64,000 nucleotides of DNA from an uncultured Pelagibacteraceae bacterium (GTDB taxonomy: Bacteria > Pseudomonadota > Alphaproteobacteria > Pelagibacterales > Pelagibacteraceae): the NCBI GenBank assembly GCA_902592935.1, contig CACJGD010000001.1, forward strand, positions 31,337 through 95,336, in the 5' to 3' direction. Below the pieces are notes generated by a model, which saw only the letters and a program-made list of their open reading frames with translations, made no database searches and was not told the origin of the DNA. A program made the position numbers and the translations under genes. Positions within the stretch are counted from its first letter, which is position 1, and each line of letters opens with the position of its first letter. Positions 10,261-21,462 of the stretch are shown piece by piece.

Positions 10261-11309
10261 TTTTGAAAACCTGTTTTAAAATTATTTTTCTTATTTTTTA
10301 TAAGCATGACTTTGAACAATTCGCCCATTTGCTTTTCATCTATCAAACGTCTAACTCTATAAAATAAATCTGCTTTTTTAGAAAATTCTATATTTTTACT
10401 AATTATTTCTGCTCTTTGAAGAATACCCATACTGGTTAAAAAATTTTTTTGGTTTGTAAAAATAGAATTAACTTCTTTAAATTGATTTATAAATTTTTCA
10501 AAAGAATGAAAGTTTATATTATAAGTAATATCAGAGTCTCCAATATTTTCTAAAATGTTTGAATATTTGTGATTATTTACCGCTTGAAGAGTTTCATGCA
10601 TTTTGCTATCTGCATAACCATAATCAATAATTAACATCCCTCCTTCATTTTTTTGTATAAAATTACAAATTGTTCTTAAGTATTTAAATGTGTCTGGTGA
10701 ATATTCTATAACACTTTGATTTTTTGATATTTCAAAATTAAGCTGTTTTTCAATTTTTTCTATATCAATTTTTTCTTCTTTAAATTCAGCTTTTTTTGGA
10801 TCATTCAAATTTACAAATCTTTCAAACCAACTATTTTGTTTTTTGAAAAATTGTTTGATAGGAATAGCATCAAAGAATTCATTAGCTAAAAAAATTGTAG
10901 GGTTATTATTTATTTTTTCTATATCTTTTATCCACGAAAATTTTTCAGAATTTAAATTTTTTTTTTGTTCATTAATTAAAAAATCACTTTTTTCATGAAT
11001 CACAAAACTGCAAGCATTGTAACATTCAGGAAAATTTAAAAGGGTTTCATCCATTACTCTAAGCATTTCACCATTTCCAGCTCCTAGTTCTAGTAAATTA
11101 AATTTTTTCGGAGAGCCTATACTTTTCCAAAAAGTTATTGTCCAAATTGCAATTATTTCTGAAAAGAGCCTTGTAATATTGGGAGCAGTGACAAAGTCTC
11201 CACCCCTGCCAAAAGGATTCTTTTTCATATAATAGCCTTTATTCTTATCGTAAAGAGCTAAATTTATAAATTGGTCTAGTGGTAGATTATTCAATTTAGC
11301 GAGCTTCAT
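10257..11309 (-). CDS. MidA/NDUFAF7-like SAM-dependent methyltransferase
   Basis: 'PFGRGGDFVTAPNITRLFSEIIAIW', 'NLLELGAGNGEMLRVMDETL', 'FLANEFFDAIPIKQF'. Confidence 0.85.
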   Translation of the reverse strand: MKLAKLNNLPLDQFINLALYDKNKGYYMKKNPFGRGGDFVTAPNITRLFSEIIAIWTITFWKSIGSPKKFNLLELGAGNGEMLRVMDETLLNFPECYNACSFVIHEKSDFLINEQKKNLNSEKFSWIKDIEKINNNPTIFLANEFFDAIPIKQFFKKQNSWFERFVNLNDPKKAEFKEEKIDIEKIEKQLNFEISKNQSVIEYSPDTFKYLRTICNFIQKNEGGMLIIDYGYADSKMHETLQAVNNHKYSNILENIGDSDITYNINFHSFEKFINQFKEVNSIFTNQKNFLTSMGILQRAEIISKNIEFSKKADLFYRVRRLIDEKQMGELFKVMLIKNKKNNFKTGFQN

Positions 11310-12066
11310 ATTTCAAATAAAATAAAATTACTCCTGATAATATAAATATTAAACTTACAACTTGCCCCATTGTTAAGTTTAAAAATATAAATCCGAGCTG
11401 TTCATCTGGTACTCTATAAAATTCAACAAAAAATCTGAATATTGAATAAAATATTAAAAATAATCCAGAAATTAAACCAGGTTTGTTTAAAAATTTACCT
11501 CTAAAATAAATAAGTATTAAAAATAGAAATATACCTTCTAATAGTGCTTCGTACAATTGTGATGGATGCCTTGGAAGATTATCTACTTGAATAAATGTTA
11601 CTGACCAGGGCACATTAGTTGTTGTTCCGTATAATTCTGAATTTATAAAGTTTGCTATTCGTCCAAAAAATATTCCTATTGGAGCAACTAAAGCCACAAT
11701 ATCCATATATAAAAAAGAGTTTTGGTTATTTTTCCTTGCAAAAATTATACTTGTAAAAATAATTCCAATTAAACCACCGTGGAAAGACATACCGCCTTGC
11801 CAGATTTTAAATATATCTAATGGATTATTTATGTAAAAATTTAAATTGTAAATAAAAACATAACCAAGTCTGCCTCCTAAAATTATGCCTACAATTAAAT
11901 AAGATAAATAATCGTCAAATTTATTTTTAATTTCTATGTTTTGGATAAATAACTTTTTAGCGAGTATCCAGCCCAATAAAATTCCAAAGATATAAGCTAA
12001 AGAATACCATCTAATTTCTAATGAAAATATTTCTATTGCTACTGGGTCAAAATTATTAATGAACAT
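11296..12066 (-). CDS. lgt: Prolipoprotein diacylglyceryl transferase
   Basis: 'GGRLGYVFIYNLNFY', 'GGMSFHGGLIG', 'GRIANFINSELYG', 'PRHPSQLYEALLEG'. Confidence 0.95.
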   Translation of the reverse strand: MFINNFDPVAIEIFSLEIRWYSLAYIFGILLGWILAKKLFIQNIEIKNKFDDYLSYLIVGIILGGRLGYVFIYNLNFYINNPLDIFKIWQGGMSFHGGLIGIIFTSIIFARKNNQNSFLYMDIVALVAPIGIFFGRIANFINSELYGTTTNVPWSVTFIQVDNLPRHPSQLYEALLEGIFLFLILIYFRGKFLNKPGLISGLFLIFYSIFRFFVEFYRVPDEQLGFIFLNLTMGQVVSLIFILSGVILFYLKYEAR

Positions 12067-12083
12067 TTTTAATAATACTTATA

Positions 12084-12350
12084 ATGTATATCCTAAATAT
12101 GAAAAATTCTAAATTTATAATTGATAAGTTTGCTAAATTAATAGAGCAGGGCTTAGTATCTTCAAAAGATTTTACTTCAGAACTATTTAATATCTTGAAA
12201 TCTAAAAGAGATGAGTTTGTTTTAAAAATGAAACTTACAAGTAAAGATGAGTTTGAAGTGTTGTCAAAACGAGTTGAAAATCTTGAAAATAAAATAGGTA
12301 AACTTGAGAAAAAAAAAAATAAAAAAATTAAACAGGTAAAAAAATCTTAA
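12084..12350 (+). CDS. UbiK/BMFP-type small coiled-coil protein (start may be ATG at 12099)
   Basis: BMFP-domain layout: short helix, then 'SKDEFEVLSKRVENLENKIGKLEKK' C-terminal coiled coil. Confidence 0.65.
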   Translation: MYILNMKNSKFIIDKFAKLIEQGLVSSKDFTSELFNILKSKRDEFVLKMKLTSKDEFEVLSKRVENLENKIGKLEKKKNKKIKQVKKS

Positions 12351-13647
12351 CTCTTAAACCGTTCATTTTTGACTTTTCTAACATTATATTTCCTCCATGA
12401 GATTTAATAATGTCTGATGAAATTGATAAGCCAAGACCAACGCTTGATTTAGAGTCTGATCGACCCTTATCTATTTTGTAGAAAGGTTTAAATACATTTT
12501 CGTATTCATTTTCTGATATTCCAGGTCCATCATCATCGATGATAATAAATAAGTTTGTATTTTTTTTATTTAAATTAATTTCAACTTTGTTTGCATATTT
12601 CAGTGAATTATCGATTAGATTATTTAGACATCTATTAATTAAATTTTTTCTGCCATTAAAGTAAATTCTTGGTATTAAATTTTGTGAAATGTTTTTATTA
12701 TTATATTTTTCAATGACCTCTGAAATCAATTCAGATAGATTAAACATTTCAGCTTTTTCGACATATGATGAGCTAGTAAATTGCAAATATTCATTTAACA
12801 TTTTCTCCATTTCATTAATGTCATCAGTTAATTTTTTAATAGTTTCTTTGTCTTTTATAAAAGCTATTTGCAATTTCATTCTTGTTAAAGGTGTTCTTAA
12901 ATCATGGCTAATTCCAGATAACATTTCTGTTCTTTGATTTATGTGTCTTTCAATTCTCTTTCTCATTTTATCAAATTCATGTCCTGCTTGTCTTATTTCG
13001 AGTGCACCGGATGGTTTGAACTCCTCGATATTTTCTCCTTTACCAAATCTTTCTGCTGCTCTTGCTAGGTTAGTGATCGGTCTAGTTTGATTTTTTAAAA
13101 ATATTAAAGAAATAATAACCATCACAAAAGCAGGCACTGTGATCCAAAGTGCAAATATTCTTGCTGAAGAGCTTGCAACTCTATCTTTGGGTATTAAAAA
13201 TTTAAAAAATCCTTCTCTATATTTAATTCTTAAATCAATCAATTCCTTATAACTTGTTGTATCAAACCAATATTTATTTGATCCAAACTTAGATTTTAGT
13301 TCTCTTCTTAATGTTCTGTCTATAGGACTAAACCAACGTTCAGTTTCAGTATTATTTAATTTTTCCTCTTTGGTTAATTCAATATTTAAATCTAAAAATA
13401 ATGAAAAAAGATCTATAAGCTCTTGTTTATTGGTTTGTTCATTTTCATAAGCTTCTACAAATGTGCTAATTTCATTTACTAAAGTTCTTGTCATACCTTT
13501 GTTAGTTTTTATCCAAAGGCTATCAAAAAAAACAATTGTAATTATAAGTTGTAAAACTAATACGGGTATAGCAACAATTAGAAGTGCTCTGTAAAATAAT
13601 CTTTTTGGTAATATTTTTTTTAATAAATCACTCAATCCAGAGAACAT
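12328..13647 (-). CDS. EnvZ-like sensor histidine kinase
   Basis: HAMP-like region, H-box 'GISHDLRTPLTRMKLQIAF', N box 'NLIDNSLKYA', G1 'IDDDGPGIS'. Confidence 0.9.
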   Translation of the reverse strand: MFSGLSDLLKKILPKRLFYRALLIVAIPVLVLQLIITIVFFDSLWIKTNKGMTRTLVNEISTFVEAYENEQTNKQELIDLFSLFLDLNIELTKEEKLNNTETERWFSPIDRTLRRELKSKFGSNKYWFDTTSYKELIDLRIKYREGFFKFLIPKDRVASSSARIFALWITVPAFVMVIISLIFLKNQTRPITNLARAAERFGKGENIEEFKPSGALEIRQAGHEFDKMRKRIERHINQRTEMLSGISHDLRTPLTRMKLQIAFIKDKETIKKLTDDINEMEKMLNEYLQFTSSSYVEKAEMFNLSELISEVIEKYNNKNISQNLIPRIYFNGRKNLINRCLNNLIDNSLKYANKVEINLNKKNTNLFIIIDDDGPGISENEYENVFKPFYKIDKGRSDSKSSVGLGLSISSDIIKSHGGNIMLEKSKMNGLRVKIFLPV

Positions 13648-14305
13648 ATCCTGTACCTCTTATTGTTTGCAAAAATTTTGGATTTTTTGGATCAATTTCA
13701 ATTTTCTTTCTTAGGCGAGTAATAATAACATCAATTGATCTTTCTTTATCTAAATTAATTAATTGACCAATATCTTCCCTTGAAAAAGTTTTACCTGGGT
13801 TATTAATCATTTTTTCTAAAATTGTTTTTTCTGTTGCATTAATTTTAAATTCTTTATTACTTTTAAATATTAAAAGTTTATTTAAATCAATTTTAACATT
13901 TTCAAATTCAATAACTCTTTTTTGGTCTGTCTTGATGGTTTTGTTTAATATATTTTGTATTCTTAGAATTAATTCTTTAGGTTCAAATGGCTTTGGCAAA
14001 TAATCATCAGCTCCAATCTCCAAACCTTCAATTCTTTCATTTGCTTCACCTTTAGCTGTCAGAAGTATAATTGGTGTATCTAATTTTTTTTTATTTTCTT
14101 TGATAAACTCCAGACCATTTTTTCCTGGCATCATTATATCAAGAATAATTAAATCAAACTTTACTAAGTTAATTTTTTCTAATGCGTTTTCCGCATTTTC
14201 TGCAGTAGTAACTAAAAAATTATTTTCATTTAAATACTTTTTTACAAGAGCTCTTATTCCATCATCATCATCAACCACCAAAATATGCGCAATAAATTTA
14301 TCCAT
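13628..14305 (-). CDS. OmpR-family response regulator
   Basis: Receiver 'ILVVDDDDGIRALVKKYL', 'DLIILDIMMPGKNGLEF', 'LLTAKG'; winged helix 'VITRLRKKIEIDPKNPKFLQTIRGTGYVL'. Confidence 0.93.
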   Translation of the reverse strand: MDKFIAHILVVDDDDGIRALVKKYLNENNFLVTTAENAENALEKINLVKFDLIILDIMMPGKNGLEFIKENKKKLDTPIILLTAKGEANERIEGLEIGADDYLPKPFEPKELILRIQNILNKTIKTDQKRVIEFENVKIDLNKLLIFKSNKEFKINATEKTILEKMINNPGKTFSREDIGQLINLDKERSIDVIITRLRKKIEIDPKNPKFLQTIRGTGYVLWIE

Positions 14306-14735
14306 TAATTATTTTCTTTAGTACATTATCAAAATTTATAACTTCTTCAGAACTTGAATCTAGCAAAGCATTATAAATTCTTTTTTTTTGTATATTAAAA
14401 ATTTCATTAAAAATCTTTTTGCCTTTATCATTTAGAAATACATGTTTTACTCTAGTATCTTTATCATCTTTTTTAAAAATGATGATTTCAAGTTTAATTA
14501 AGTCTTTGAGAACTCTATTTAAGCTTTGTTTTGTTACTTTTAATCTCCTTAGTAGTTCGGAAATAGAAATTCCTTCATACATTGATAGTAAATGGATTAC
14601 TTTATGGTGAGCTAAACCGATAGAATATCTATTTAATATTTTTTTTGAATCTGAAAATGTTTCTCTGTAGCTTATAAATAGTTTTTCAATTAAGTCTTTA
14701 AGCTGGTCATCTTTTAAATATAAAAGTTCTTTCAT
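14298..14735 (-). CDS. MarR-family transcriptional regulator
   Basis: wHTH 'GISISELLRRLKVTKQSLNRVLKDLIKLEIIIFKKDDKDTRVKHVFLNDKGKKIF'. Confidence 0.85.
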   Translation of the reverse strand: MKELLYLKDDQLKDLIEKLFISYRETFSDSKKILNRYSIGLAHHKVIHLLSMYEGISISELLRRLKVTKQSLNRVLKDLIKLEIIIFKKDDKDTRVKHVFLNDKGKKIFNEIFNIQKKRIYNALLDSSSEEVINFDNVLKKIING

Positions 14736-14808
14736 TATAGGTAAGTTATATTGACATATTAAAGATACAAAGATATTTTTTAGTTAAAAATAAAAAAAAT
14801 TTTCACAC

Positions 14809-15690
14809 ATGATACCTTACGATAAGAGATCTGGAAAAATATGGTACAACAACGAATTAGTTGATTGGGCTGAAGTTAAACTTCATGTTTTAAGCCATGG
14901 TATGCACTATGCTAGCTGTGTATTTGAAGGTGAGAGAGTTTATGATGGTTCTATTTTCAAACTAGAAGAGCATACTGCAAGATTTTTTCATTCAGCACGA
15001 AGAATGGGTTTTGGAATTCCATATACTGAGGAAGAAATAAATAATGCATCAAATAGAATTGTTGCAACTCAAAAAGTGGAAAATGGTTATGTAAGACCTG
15101 TTGCATGGAGAGGAAGTGAGATGATGGCTATTTCTGCACAACAAACAAAAATACATGTTGCGATCGCTACATGGGAATGGGGATCATATTTTGATCCTAA
15201 ACTCAAAGTAGAAGGAATAAGATTAAATATTTCAAATTGGAGAAGACCAGCACCTAATACAATACCATGGGATACAAAAGCATCAGGTCTTTACATGATT
15301 TGCACTCTCTCAAAACATGAGGCAGAAAAACAAGGATATACAGATTCTTTAATGCTTGATCATGAGGGGAATATTGCTGAAGCAACTGGAGCAAATATTT
15401 TTTTCAAAGACAAAAATGGAGAAATCCATACCCCAATACCAGATTCTTTTTTAGATGGTATTACAAGACGAACGGTAATAGGGATTGCAAAATCAAAAAA
15501 TATAAAAGTACATGAAAGAAAAATTAGTCCAACAGAATTACCAAATTTTGCTGGATGTTTTTTAACAGGAACTGCAGCAGAGGTGACACCAGTATCATGT
15601 ATTGCTGAAAATCAATTTAAAGTTTGTGATACTATTATTGATTTAAACGAAAGTTATCAGGCATTAGTTAGAAAGAAAAAAGCAGCTTAA
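14809..15690 (+). CDS. ilvE: Branched-chain amino acid aminotransferase
   Basis: 'HVLSHGMHYASCVFEGERVYDG', 'RPAPNTIPWDTKASGLYM', 'EATGANIFF', 'LDGITRRTVI'. Confidence 0.93.
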   Translation: MIPYDKRSGKIWYNNELVDWAEVKLHVLSHGMHYASCVFEGERVYDGSIFKLEEHTARFFHSARRMGFGIPYTEEEINNASNRIVATQKVENGYVRPVAWRGSEMMAISAQQTKIHVAIATWEWGSYFDPKLKVEGIRLNISNWRRPAPNTIPWDTKASGLYMICTLSKHEAEKQGYTDSLMLDHEGNIAEATGANIFFKDKNGEIHTPIPDSFLDGITRRTVIGIAKSKNIKVHERKISPTELPNFAGCFLTGTAAEVTPVSCIAENQFKVCDTIIDLNESYQALVRKKKAA

Positions 15691-16271
15691 TTCTTATTAT
15701 CTTCAGACATTGCATGATCAATACCTTTTCGCATGTAGTCATAGCCAGTAAAAAGCGTTAAAGCAGCAGAAAGCCACAAAAGAATTATACCTATTGTTTG
15801 AGCGTTATAATCTTGAAAATTAATTATTTTATTTCCTGTATCTCCAGATAATAAAAGAGCTATTGATACCATTTGTAATACAGTTTTAAGTTTAGCAAGA
15901 TTTGAAACAGGAAGTTTTATTTTTCCTTTTGCTAAAAATTCTCTTAAACCTGAAATTAAAATTTCTCTTGTAAGAATTATTATTGCTGCAATTACCTCAT
16001 AATTTCTTATCGTTCCATCCATAACCAGAAGTATTAACGCTGTAGCAATAATGATTTTATCAGCAATCGGATCTAACAATTCACCTAGTTTCGACTCTAC
16101 CCCAAACATTCTCGCCAACATACCATCTAAAAAGTCTGTAAATGATGCAATAATAAACAATATTAAAGCAGTAAGATCACCATAAAATCCTGGAAGATAA
16201 AAAGCTAAAACAAAAAAGGGAACAATAATTATTCGTCCTATCGTTAATATATTTGGAATTTTTTTTAGCAT
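15687..16271 (-). CDS. pgsA: CDP-diacylglycerol--glycerol-3-phosphate 3-phosphatidyltransferase
   Basis: CDP-alcohol phosphotransferase motif 'TDFLDGMLARMFGVESKLGELLDPIADK'. Confidence 0.93.
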   Translation of the reverse strand: MLKKIPNILTIGRIIIVPFFVLAFYLPGFYGDLTALILFIIASFTDFLDGMLARMFGVESKLGELLDPIADKIIIATALILLVMDGTIRNYEVIAAIIILTREILISGLREFLAKGKIKLPVSNLAKLKTVLQMVSIALLLSGDTGNKIINFQDYNAQTIGIILLWLSAALTLFTGYDYMRKGIDHAMSEDNKN

Positions 16272-16273
16272 AG

Positions 16274-18139
16274 TTATTCGTGAAAAAAGTTATATATCTT
16301 TTTTGCTACTTTTTCTTCAACACCTTCTACAGATTTAATTTCATCTAAGCTAGCAGACTCAACCGATCTTGCAGATCCAAAATGGTTTAATAAAGCTCTT
16401 TTTCTTATAGCCCCAATACCTTCTATTTGGTCTAATAAAGATTTGCTAATACCTTTTTTTCTTTTTGCTCTGTGAGCGCTTATGGCAAATCTATGTGATT
16501 CATCCCTAATTCTTTGAAGAAAAAATAGAGTAGGGTCATTTCTCGTAAATTTATATTCCTTGCCATTGTGAAAAAAAGTTTCATTTCCACTATTTCTAAA
16601 TTTGCCTTTTGCTATTGCAATAATTGGAATGTCGTGAAGTCCTAATTCATTTAGACTCTCTCTAGCAACTGAATATTGACCTTTTCCACCATCTACTAGT
16701 ACCAAATCAGGAAAAGTAAGATAATTATCTTTTTCCTGAACCGCTCTTTTAAACCTTCTATTCAAAACCTCTTTCATCATTCCATAGTCGTCTTGCTCAT
16801 TTTTTTTGTGTTTAATATTAAATTTTCTATATCTCTTTTTAATAAATCCTTCATCTCCGTATGCTATTAAAGCACCAACACTATTTGTACCTTGAATATG
16901 ACTGTTATCATAAACTTCGATTAAATTTATATTGGTTTCCAAATTAAATTTTTGAGATACTGCATCGAACAATTCTTTATTATTCTGACTTTCATAAAGT
17001 TTTCTATTAAGACTATCTTTTGCATTTTTTATTGCTTGATTAATAACCTTTAGTTTTGATCCTTTTTTCGCAACTGAAATATTTATCTGTTTACCTTCTT
17101 TTTGTGTAAGTGTTTTTTCAATTAATGCTTTTTCTTTTATTTCCTCTGAAAGAATTACTGATGAAGGAACACTTTTATTCTCATAAAATTGAGAAACAAA
17201 TGAATTCAAGATTTCACTAAATTTTTCATCTGGATCGTGTTTTGGAAAAAAAGCTTGATTACCCCAATTTTGCTTTGATCTATAAAAAAATACTTGAATA
17301 CAAGTTTTTCCAGATTCTTTGTATCCAGCAATAACATCTGCTTCAATTAAGTTTGCTTCATTAATTCTCTGTGAGGATTGAATTATATTTAATGCTTTAA
17401 TTCTATCTCTTAAAATTACAGCTTTTTCAAAATCAAGATTCTCACTTGCCTTTTCCATCTGATTAGAAAGATTTTTTTGAATTTTCCTAGATTTACCTGA
17501 AACAAATTCAATAGCATCCATTACAGTTTGATTATATTCCTCCTTTTTTACGTACCCTACACAAGGTCCGGAACATCTTTTTATTTGATATAAAATACAT
17601 GGTCTTTCTCTGTTCTTAAAAACTGTATCATCACAAACTCTTAAATGAAAAATTTTTTGGATCATTTTAATTGTCCAATTAGCCGAACCAGCAGATGCAA
17701 AAGGTCCAAAGTAAAAACCTTCTTTGGTTTTTTTTCCTCTATGTCTTTTTATTTGAGGCCATTCATCTTTATTACCAATAAATATAAATGGAAATGACTT
17801 ATCATCACGTAATAGGATATTAAATTTTGGTTTATACTTTTTAATTAAATTTGCTTCTAGAAGTAATGCTTCACTCTCATTAGATGTTGTTGTTATCTCT
17901 AATTTACTTGTTTGAGACAACATTCGTTCAGTTCTAATTATATGATTTTTTTCTGAAACATAACTCTTTAATCTATTTGGTAAGTTTTTAGCTTTACCTA
18001 CATAAAGAATTTCATTCTTTTCATTGAGCATCCTGTATACGCCTGGAAGTTTTGGTACTAGAGGTAACTCTTTTTTTATTACTTCTTTTCCTATTTCAGA
18101 GCTTATCATGGCTTCTTTTTTTGGTAATTTGAATACCAA
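16274..18139 (-). CDS. uvrC: Excinuclease ABC subunit C (start possibly ATG at 18109)
   Basis: GIY-YIG '[26 protein letters not shown]', UVR '[17 protein letters not shown]', C-terminal HhH. Confidence 0.96.
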   Translation of the reverse strand: MVFKLPKKEAMISSEIGKEVIKKELPLVPKLPGVYRMLNEKNEILYVGKAKNLPNRLKSYVSEKNHIIRTERMLSQTSKLEITTTSNESEALLLEANLIKKYKPKFNILLRDDKSFPFIFIGNKDEWPQIKRHRGKKTKEGFYFGPFASAGSANWTIKMIQKIFHLRVCDDTVFKNRERPCILYQIKRCSGPCVGYVKKEEYNQTVMDAIEFVSGKSRKIQKNLSNQMEKASENLDFEKAVILRDRIKALNIIQSSQRINEANLIEADVIAGYKESGKTCIQVFFYRSKQNWGNQAFFPKHDPDEKFSEILNSFVSQFYENKSVPSSVILSEEIKEKALIEKTLTQKEGKQINISVAKKGSKLKVINQAIKNAKDSLNRKLYESQNNKELFDAVSQKFNLETNINLIEVYDNSHIQGTNSVGALIAYGDEGFIKKRYRKFNIKHKKNEQDDYGMMKEVLNRRFKRAVQEKDNYLTFPDLVLVDGGKGQYSVARESLNELGLHDIPIIAIAKGKFRNSGNETFFHNGKEYKFTRNDPTLFFLQRIRDESHRFAISAHRAKRKKGISKSLLDQIEGIGAIRKRALLNHFGSARSVESASLDEIKSVEGVEEKVAKKIYNFFHE

Positions 18140-18521
18140 CAGATGAACATTTTTTTAAGATTTCTAATTTTTCAATTTTTAACATTATTTTAGCAATCCT
18201 TTTGTCTTTAAATAATTCATCAAAAACAGCTTCTGCTAAAGTTTCTAGGAAATTATAATGTTTCTTTTTCACAAGTTTCGTAATTAATTTTACTATAGTT
18301 CCATAATTAACAATGGATTTTATGTCTTTATCACTCGTAGGTTTTTTGTTCTCATAGTCTATCTCAAGACTAAATTTAACCTTCTGCGGTTTTTCTTTTT
18401 CAAAATCATAATAACCAAGTTTTAAATCTAAGATTAATTCATTAATTAGGATTTTTTTCTCATAATTAAATAGGCTTTTGTTTTTGTCTATTTTGACAAT
18501 TTTCAAATTATTTTTTTTCAT
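18096..18521 (-). CDS. folB: Dihydroneopterin aldolase
   Basis: FolB-like '[30 protein letters not shown]...[29 protein letters not shown]'. Confidence 0.75.
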   Translation of the reverse strand: MKKNNLKIVKIDKNKSLFNYEKKILINELILDLKLGYYDFEKEKPQKVKFSLEIDYENKKPTSDKDIKSIVNYGTIVKLITKLVKKKHYNFLETLAEAVFDELFKDKRIAKIMLKIEKLEILKKCSSVGIQITKKRSHDKL

Positions 18522-19270
18522 TCTTTGCTCATTACATCTGGTGTTTGCCAGTTAAGATTTTGACCACTATCAATAGCTAAAACTTGACCAGTAATAGATA
18601 TATTTTTAATAAAAAAGTCAACAGCATTACATATTTGCCCTACATCAACTTGTCTTTTCAGGGGTGTTGCTAAATATTGTTTTTTGAAATGTTTTTCAGA
18701 TTGTCTTTGATTCTTGATAGTGGGTCCAGGTGCAATAGCGTTTACTCTTACACTTGGAGCTAAGCTCATAGCACTAGTTTTGGTTAAAGTATACAAACCT
18801 GTTTTACTAATCGTATAAGAAAAAAAATATGGAGTTAATTTAAAAACTCTTTGATCGATGATATTAATAATATTGTTATTTCCTTTCTTAACATTTTTTG
18901 CAAATTCTTTAGACAATAATGCTGGTGTTCTTAAATTAGTTCTAAGATGTTGTCCCCAGCTATCTGTTGTAAAATTTTCTAATTTGTCATTTTCAAATAA
19001 AGAAGCATTATTAATTAAACAATCAAAATATTTAAGCTTAGATTTTGCAAATTTTACAATTTTATTTACATCATTTTCTTTACTCAAATCACCTTTGACT
19101 AAATAAACTTTTGTACCTTTATAAGATAATTCTTTTTTTAATTTTTCTGCTTTAAATTTTGATTTGTTATAATGGATTAAAATTTCTATATTTGGGCCAG
19201 ACAATTTTCTTGCAATCGCAGCACCCATTCGAGTTGCTCCACCAGTAATAATTATTTTCCGTGCTTCCAT
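18518..19270 (-). CDS. Short-chain dehydrogenase/reductase, pteridine-reductase (FolM)-like
   Basis: '[16 protein letters not shown]', '[40 protein letters not shown]', YxxxK 'YTISK'. Confidence 0.75.
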   Translation of the reverse strand: MEARKIIITGGATRMGAAIARKLSGPNIEILIHYNKSKFKAEKLKKELSYKGTKVYLVKGDLSKENDVNKIVKFAKSKLKYFDCLINNASLFENDKLENFTTDSWGQHLRTNLRTPALLSKEFAKNVKKGNNNIINIIDQRVFKLTPYFFSYTISKTGLYTLTKTSAMSLAPSVRVNAIAPGPTIKNQRQSEKHFKKQYLATPLKRQVDVGQICNAVDFFIKNISITGQVLAIDSGQNLNWQTPDVMSKE

Positions 19271-21426
19271 TTTTTATCTCTTTTTTTTGTAACTTTAGTA
19301 CCCGGCATACCCATAGTTGATCTACCTTTTGGATAAAGCTTATTTTTTACATCATACTGCCTTATTTTTGGATTTAATGTAATTTCTAATTCAGTACTCT
19401 CTAATTTTCTTATTTCATCTCTTATTTTAGCAGCTTCTTCAAACTCTAAATTAGATGCTGCTTCTTTCATTTTTTTATCTAGTGCTTTGAGATGTTTTTT
19501 AAGATTCCCTCCAACATTTGAGCCTTCGCTTATTTTGACGTAGTCTTTCTCATACACACTTTCTAGAATATCGTTTATTTCTTTTTTTACAGACTTTGCA
19601 TCTATTTTGTGTTTCTTGTTGTAAACTAATTGAATTTTTCTTCTTCTGTCAGTTTCTGCAATTGCTTTTTTTATACTTTTTGTCTCTTTGTCAGCATATA
19701 AAATTACTTTGCCATCAACGTTTCTTGCTGCTCTTCCTATTGTTTGAATTAAAGATGTTTCAGATCTTAGAAAACCCTCTTTATCAGCATCTAAAATTCC
19801 AACTAACGCACATTCAGGAATATCTAATCCCTCCCTTAATAAGTTAATTCCAACTAAAACATCAAATACACCCATTCTTAAATCTCTCATGATTTCAATT
19901 CTTTCTAGCGTATCAATATCTGAGTGTAGATATCTTACCTTTATACCGTTCTCATGTAGATATTCAGTTAAATCTTCAGCCATTTTTTTAGTAAGTGTTG
20001 TTACTAATACTCTATGATTATTTTCTATAACTCGTTTACATTCATGCATTAAATCATCCACTTGATTTTTGGCAGGTCTTATTTCTACAGGAGGATCAAT
20101 TAATCCTGTTGGTCTAATTACCTGATCTATAAACTTACCTTTAGTTTGTTCTAGTTCCCATGGACCTGGAGTTGCTGAAACGAAAACAGTCTGAGTTCTC
20201 ATTAAATCCCATTCTTCAAATTTTAATGGTCTATTATCCATACACGAAGGAAGTCTAAATCCATATTCTGCTAAAGTACTTTTTCTCGATCTATCTCCTT
20301 TATACATTCCATTGAGCTGAGGAACTGTAACATGGCACTCATCTACAAATATCAAAGTATTATCAGGAAAGTATTCAAAAAGTGTAGGAGGTGGCTCTCC
20401 TGGTTTTCTTCCTGACAAAAATCTTGAATAGTTCTCAATACCTGCACAAGAACCAGTCGCTTCAATCATTTCAAGATCAAATTTAGTTCTTTCTTCTAAT
20501 CTTTGTGCTTCTAATAATTTATTTTCAGCACGGTGTTTCTTTAAAGTTACTTCCAATTCTTTTTTTATATTAATTACTGCTTGCTCAATTGTAGGTTTTG
20601 GGGTGATGTAGTGACTATTGGCATAAACTTTTACCAAACTTAATTCTCTTACTTTATTACCAGTTAACGGATCAAACTCTTCTATCTCTTCAAGCTTATC
20701 TCCAAATAAACACAATCTCCAAGCTCTATCTTCTAAGTGTGATGGAAAAATTTCTAAGTATTCTCCTCTTGCTCTAAATGTTCCTCTATAAAAATTTTGA
20801 TCATTACGTTTGTATTGAAGAGCAACTAAAGACTTAATTATTTCTTCTCTATTATAATCATAATTTTTTTGGAGCGTTAAAGTCATTTTGCTATACGCTT
20901 CAACAGATCCAAGGCCATAAATACAAGAAACGCTCGCAATAATTAATACATCATCTCTTTCTAAAAGAGATCTAGTCGCTGAGTGCCTCATTCTATCAAT
21001 TTGTTCATTTATAGATGCTTCTTTCTCGATATAGGTGTCTGATCTCGGAACATAAGCCTCAGGAGTATAATAGTCATAGTATGAAACGAAATATTCAACA
21101 GCATTGTCAGGAAAAAAGGTTTTCATTTCCCCATAAAGTTGAGCAGCAAGGGTTTTGTTTGGAGCTAAAATCAAGGCAGGTCTATTGGTAGCCTCAATAA
21201 CTTTAGCCATGGTAAAAGTTTTTCCAGACCCCGTTACGCCAAGTAAAACTTGGTTAAATTGATCTTTGTTAGCACCGTTTACTAATTTTTTTATGGCCTC
21301 AGGCTGATCTCCTGCAGGTTTAAAATCAGATTTAATTTTGAATTTTTTTCCACCCTCTAGTTTTCCACCAATTTTAGGATTTTTACTTTGAATATCTGTA
21401 ATTAAATCTTGATAAGTATTTTCCAT
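19252..21426 (-). CDS. uvrB: Excinuclease ABC subunit B
   Basis: '[18 protein letters not shown]', '[25 protein letters not shown]', C-terminal UVR domain. Confidence 0.97.
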   Translation of the reverse strand: MENTYQDLITDIQSKNPKIGGKLEGGKKFKIKSDFKPAGDQPEAIKKLVNGANKDQFNQVLLGVTGSGKTFTMAKVIEATNRPALILAPNKTLAAQLYGEMKTFFPDNAVEYFVSYYDYYTPEAYVPRSDTYIEKEASINEQIDRMRHSATRSLLERDDVLIIASVSCIYGLGSVEAYSKMTLTLQKNYDYNREEIIKSLVALQYKRNDQNFYRGTFRARGEYLEIFPSHLEDRAWRLCLFGDKLEEIEEFDPLTGNKVRELSLVKVYANSHYITPKPTIEQAVINIKKELEVTLKKHRAENKLLEAQRLEERTKFDLEMIEATGSCAGIENYSRFLSGRKPGEPPPTLFEYFPDNTLIFVDECHVTVPQLNGMYKGDRSRKSTLAEYGFRLPSCMDNRPLKFEEWDLMRTQTVFVSATPGPWELEQTKGKFIDQVIRPTGLIDPPVEIRPAKNQVDDLMHECKRVIENNHRVLVTTLTKKMAEDLTEYLHENGIKVRYLHSDIDTLERIEIMRDLRMGVFDVLVGINLLREGLDIPECALVGILDADKEGFLRSETSLIQTIGRAARNVDGKVILYADKETKSIKKAIAETDRRRKIQLVYNKKHKIDAKSVKKEINDILESVYEKDYVKISEGSNVGGNLKKHLKALDKKMKEAASNLEFEEAAKIRDEIRKLESTELEITLNPKIRQYDVKNKLYPKGRSTMGMPGTKVTKKRDKKWKHGK

Positions 21427-21462
21427 ATATTAAACAACGTAGTAGAATTTATTTATATTTCA

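Noticed and set aside
19596-19847. Plus-strand 83-aa Leu/Phe-rich ORF
   Set aside because: Antisense inside well-supported uvrB; composition is typical of reverse-complement AT-rich coding sequence. The same applies to the antisense ORFs within cca, carB, prs, envZ-like, rpoD, ftsZ, murE-F, murB, ddl, lpxC, bamD and pepP.
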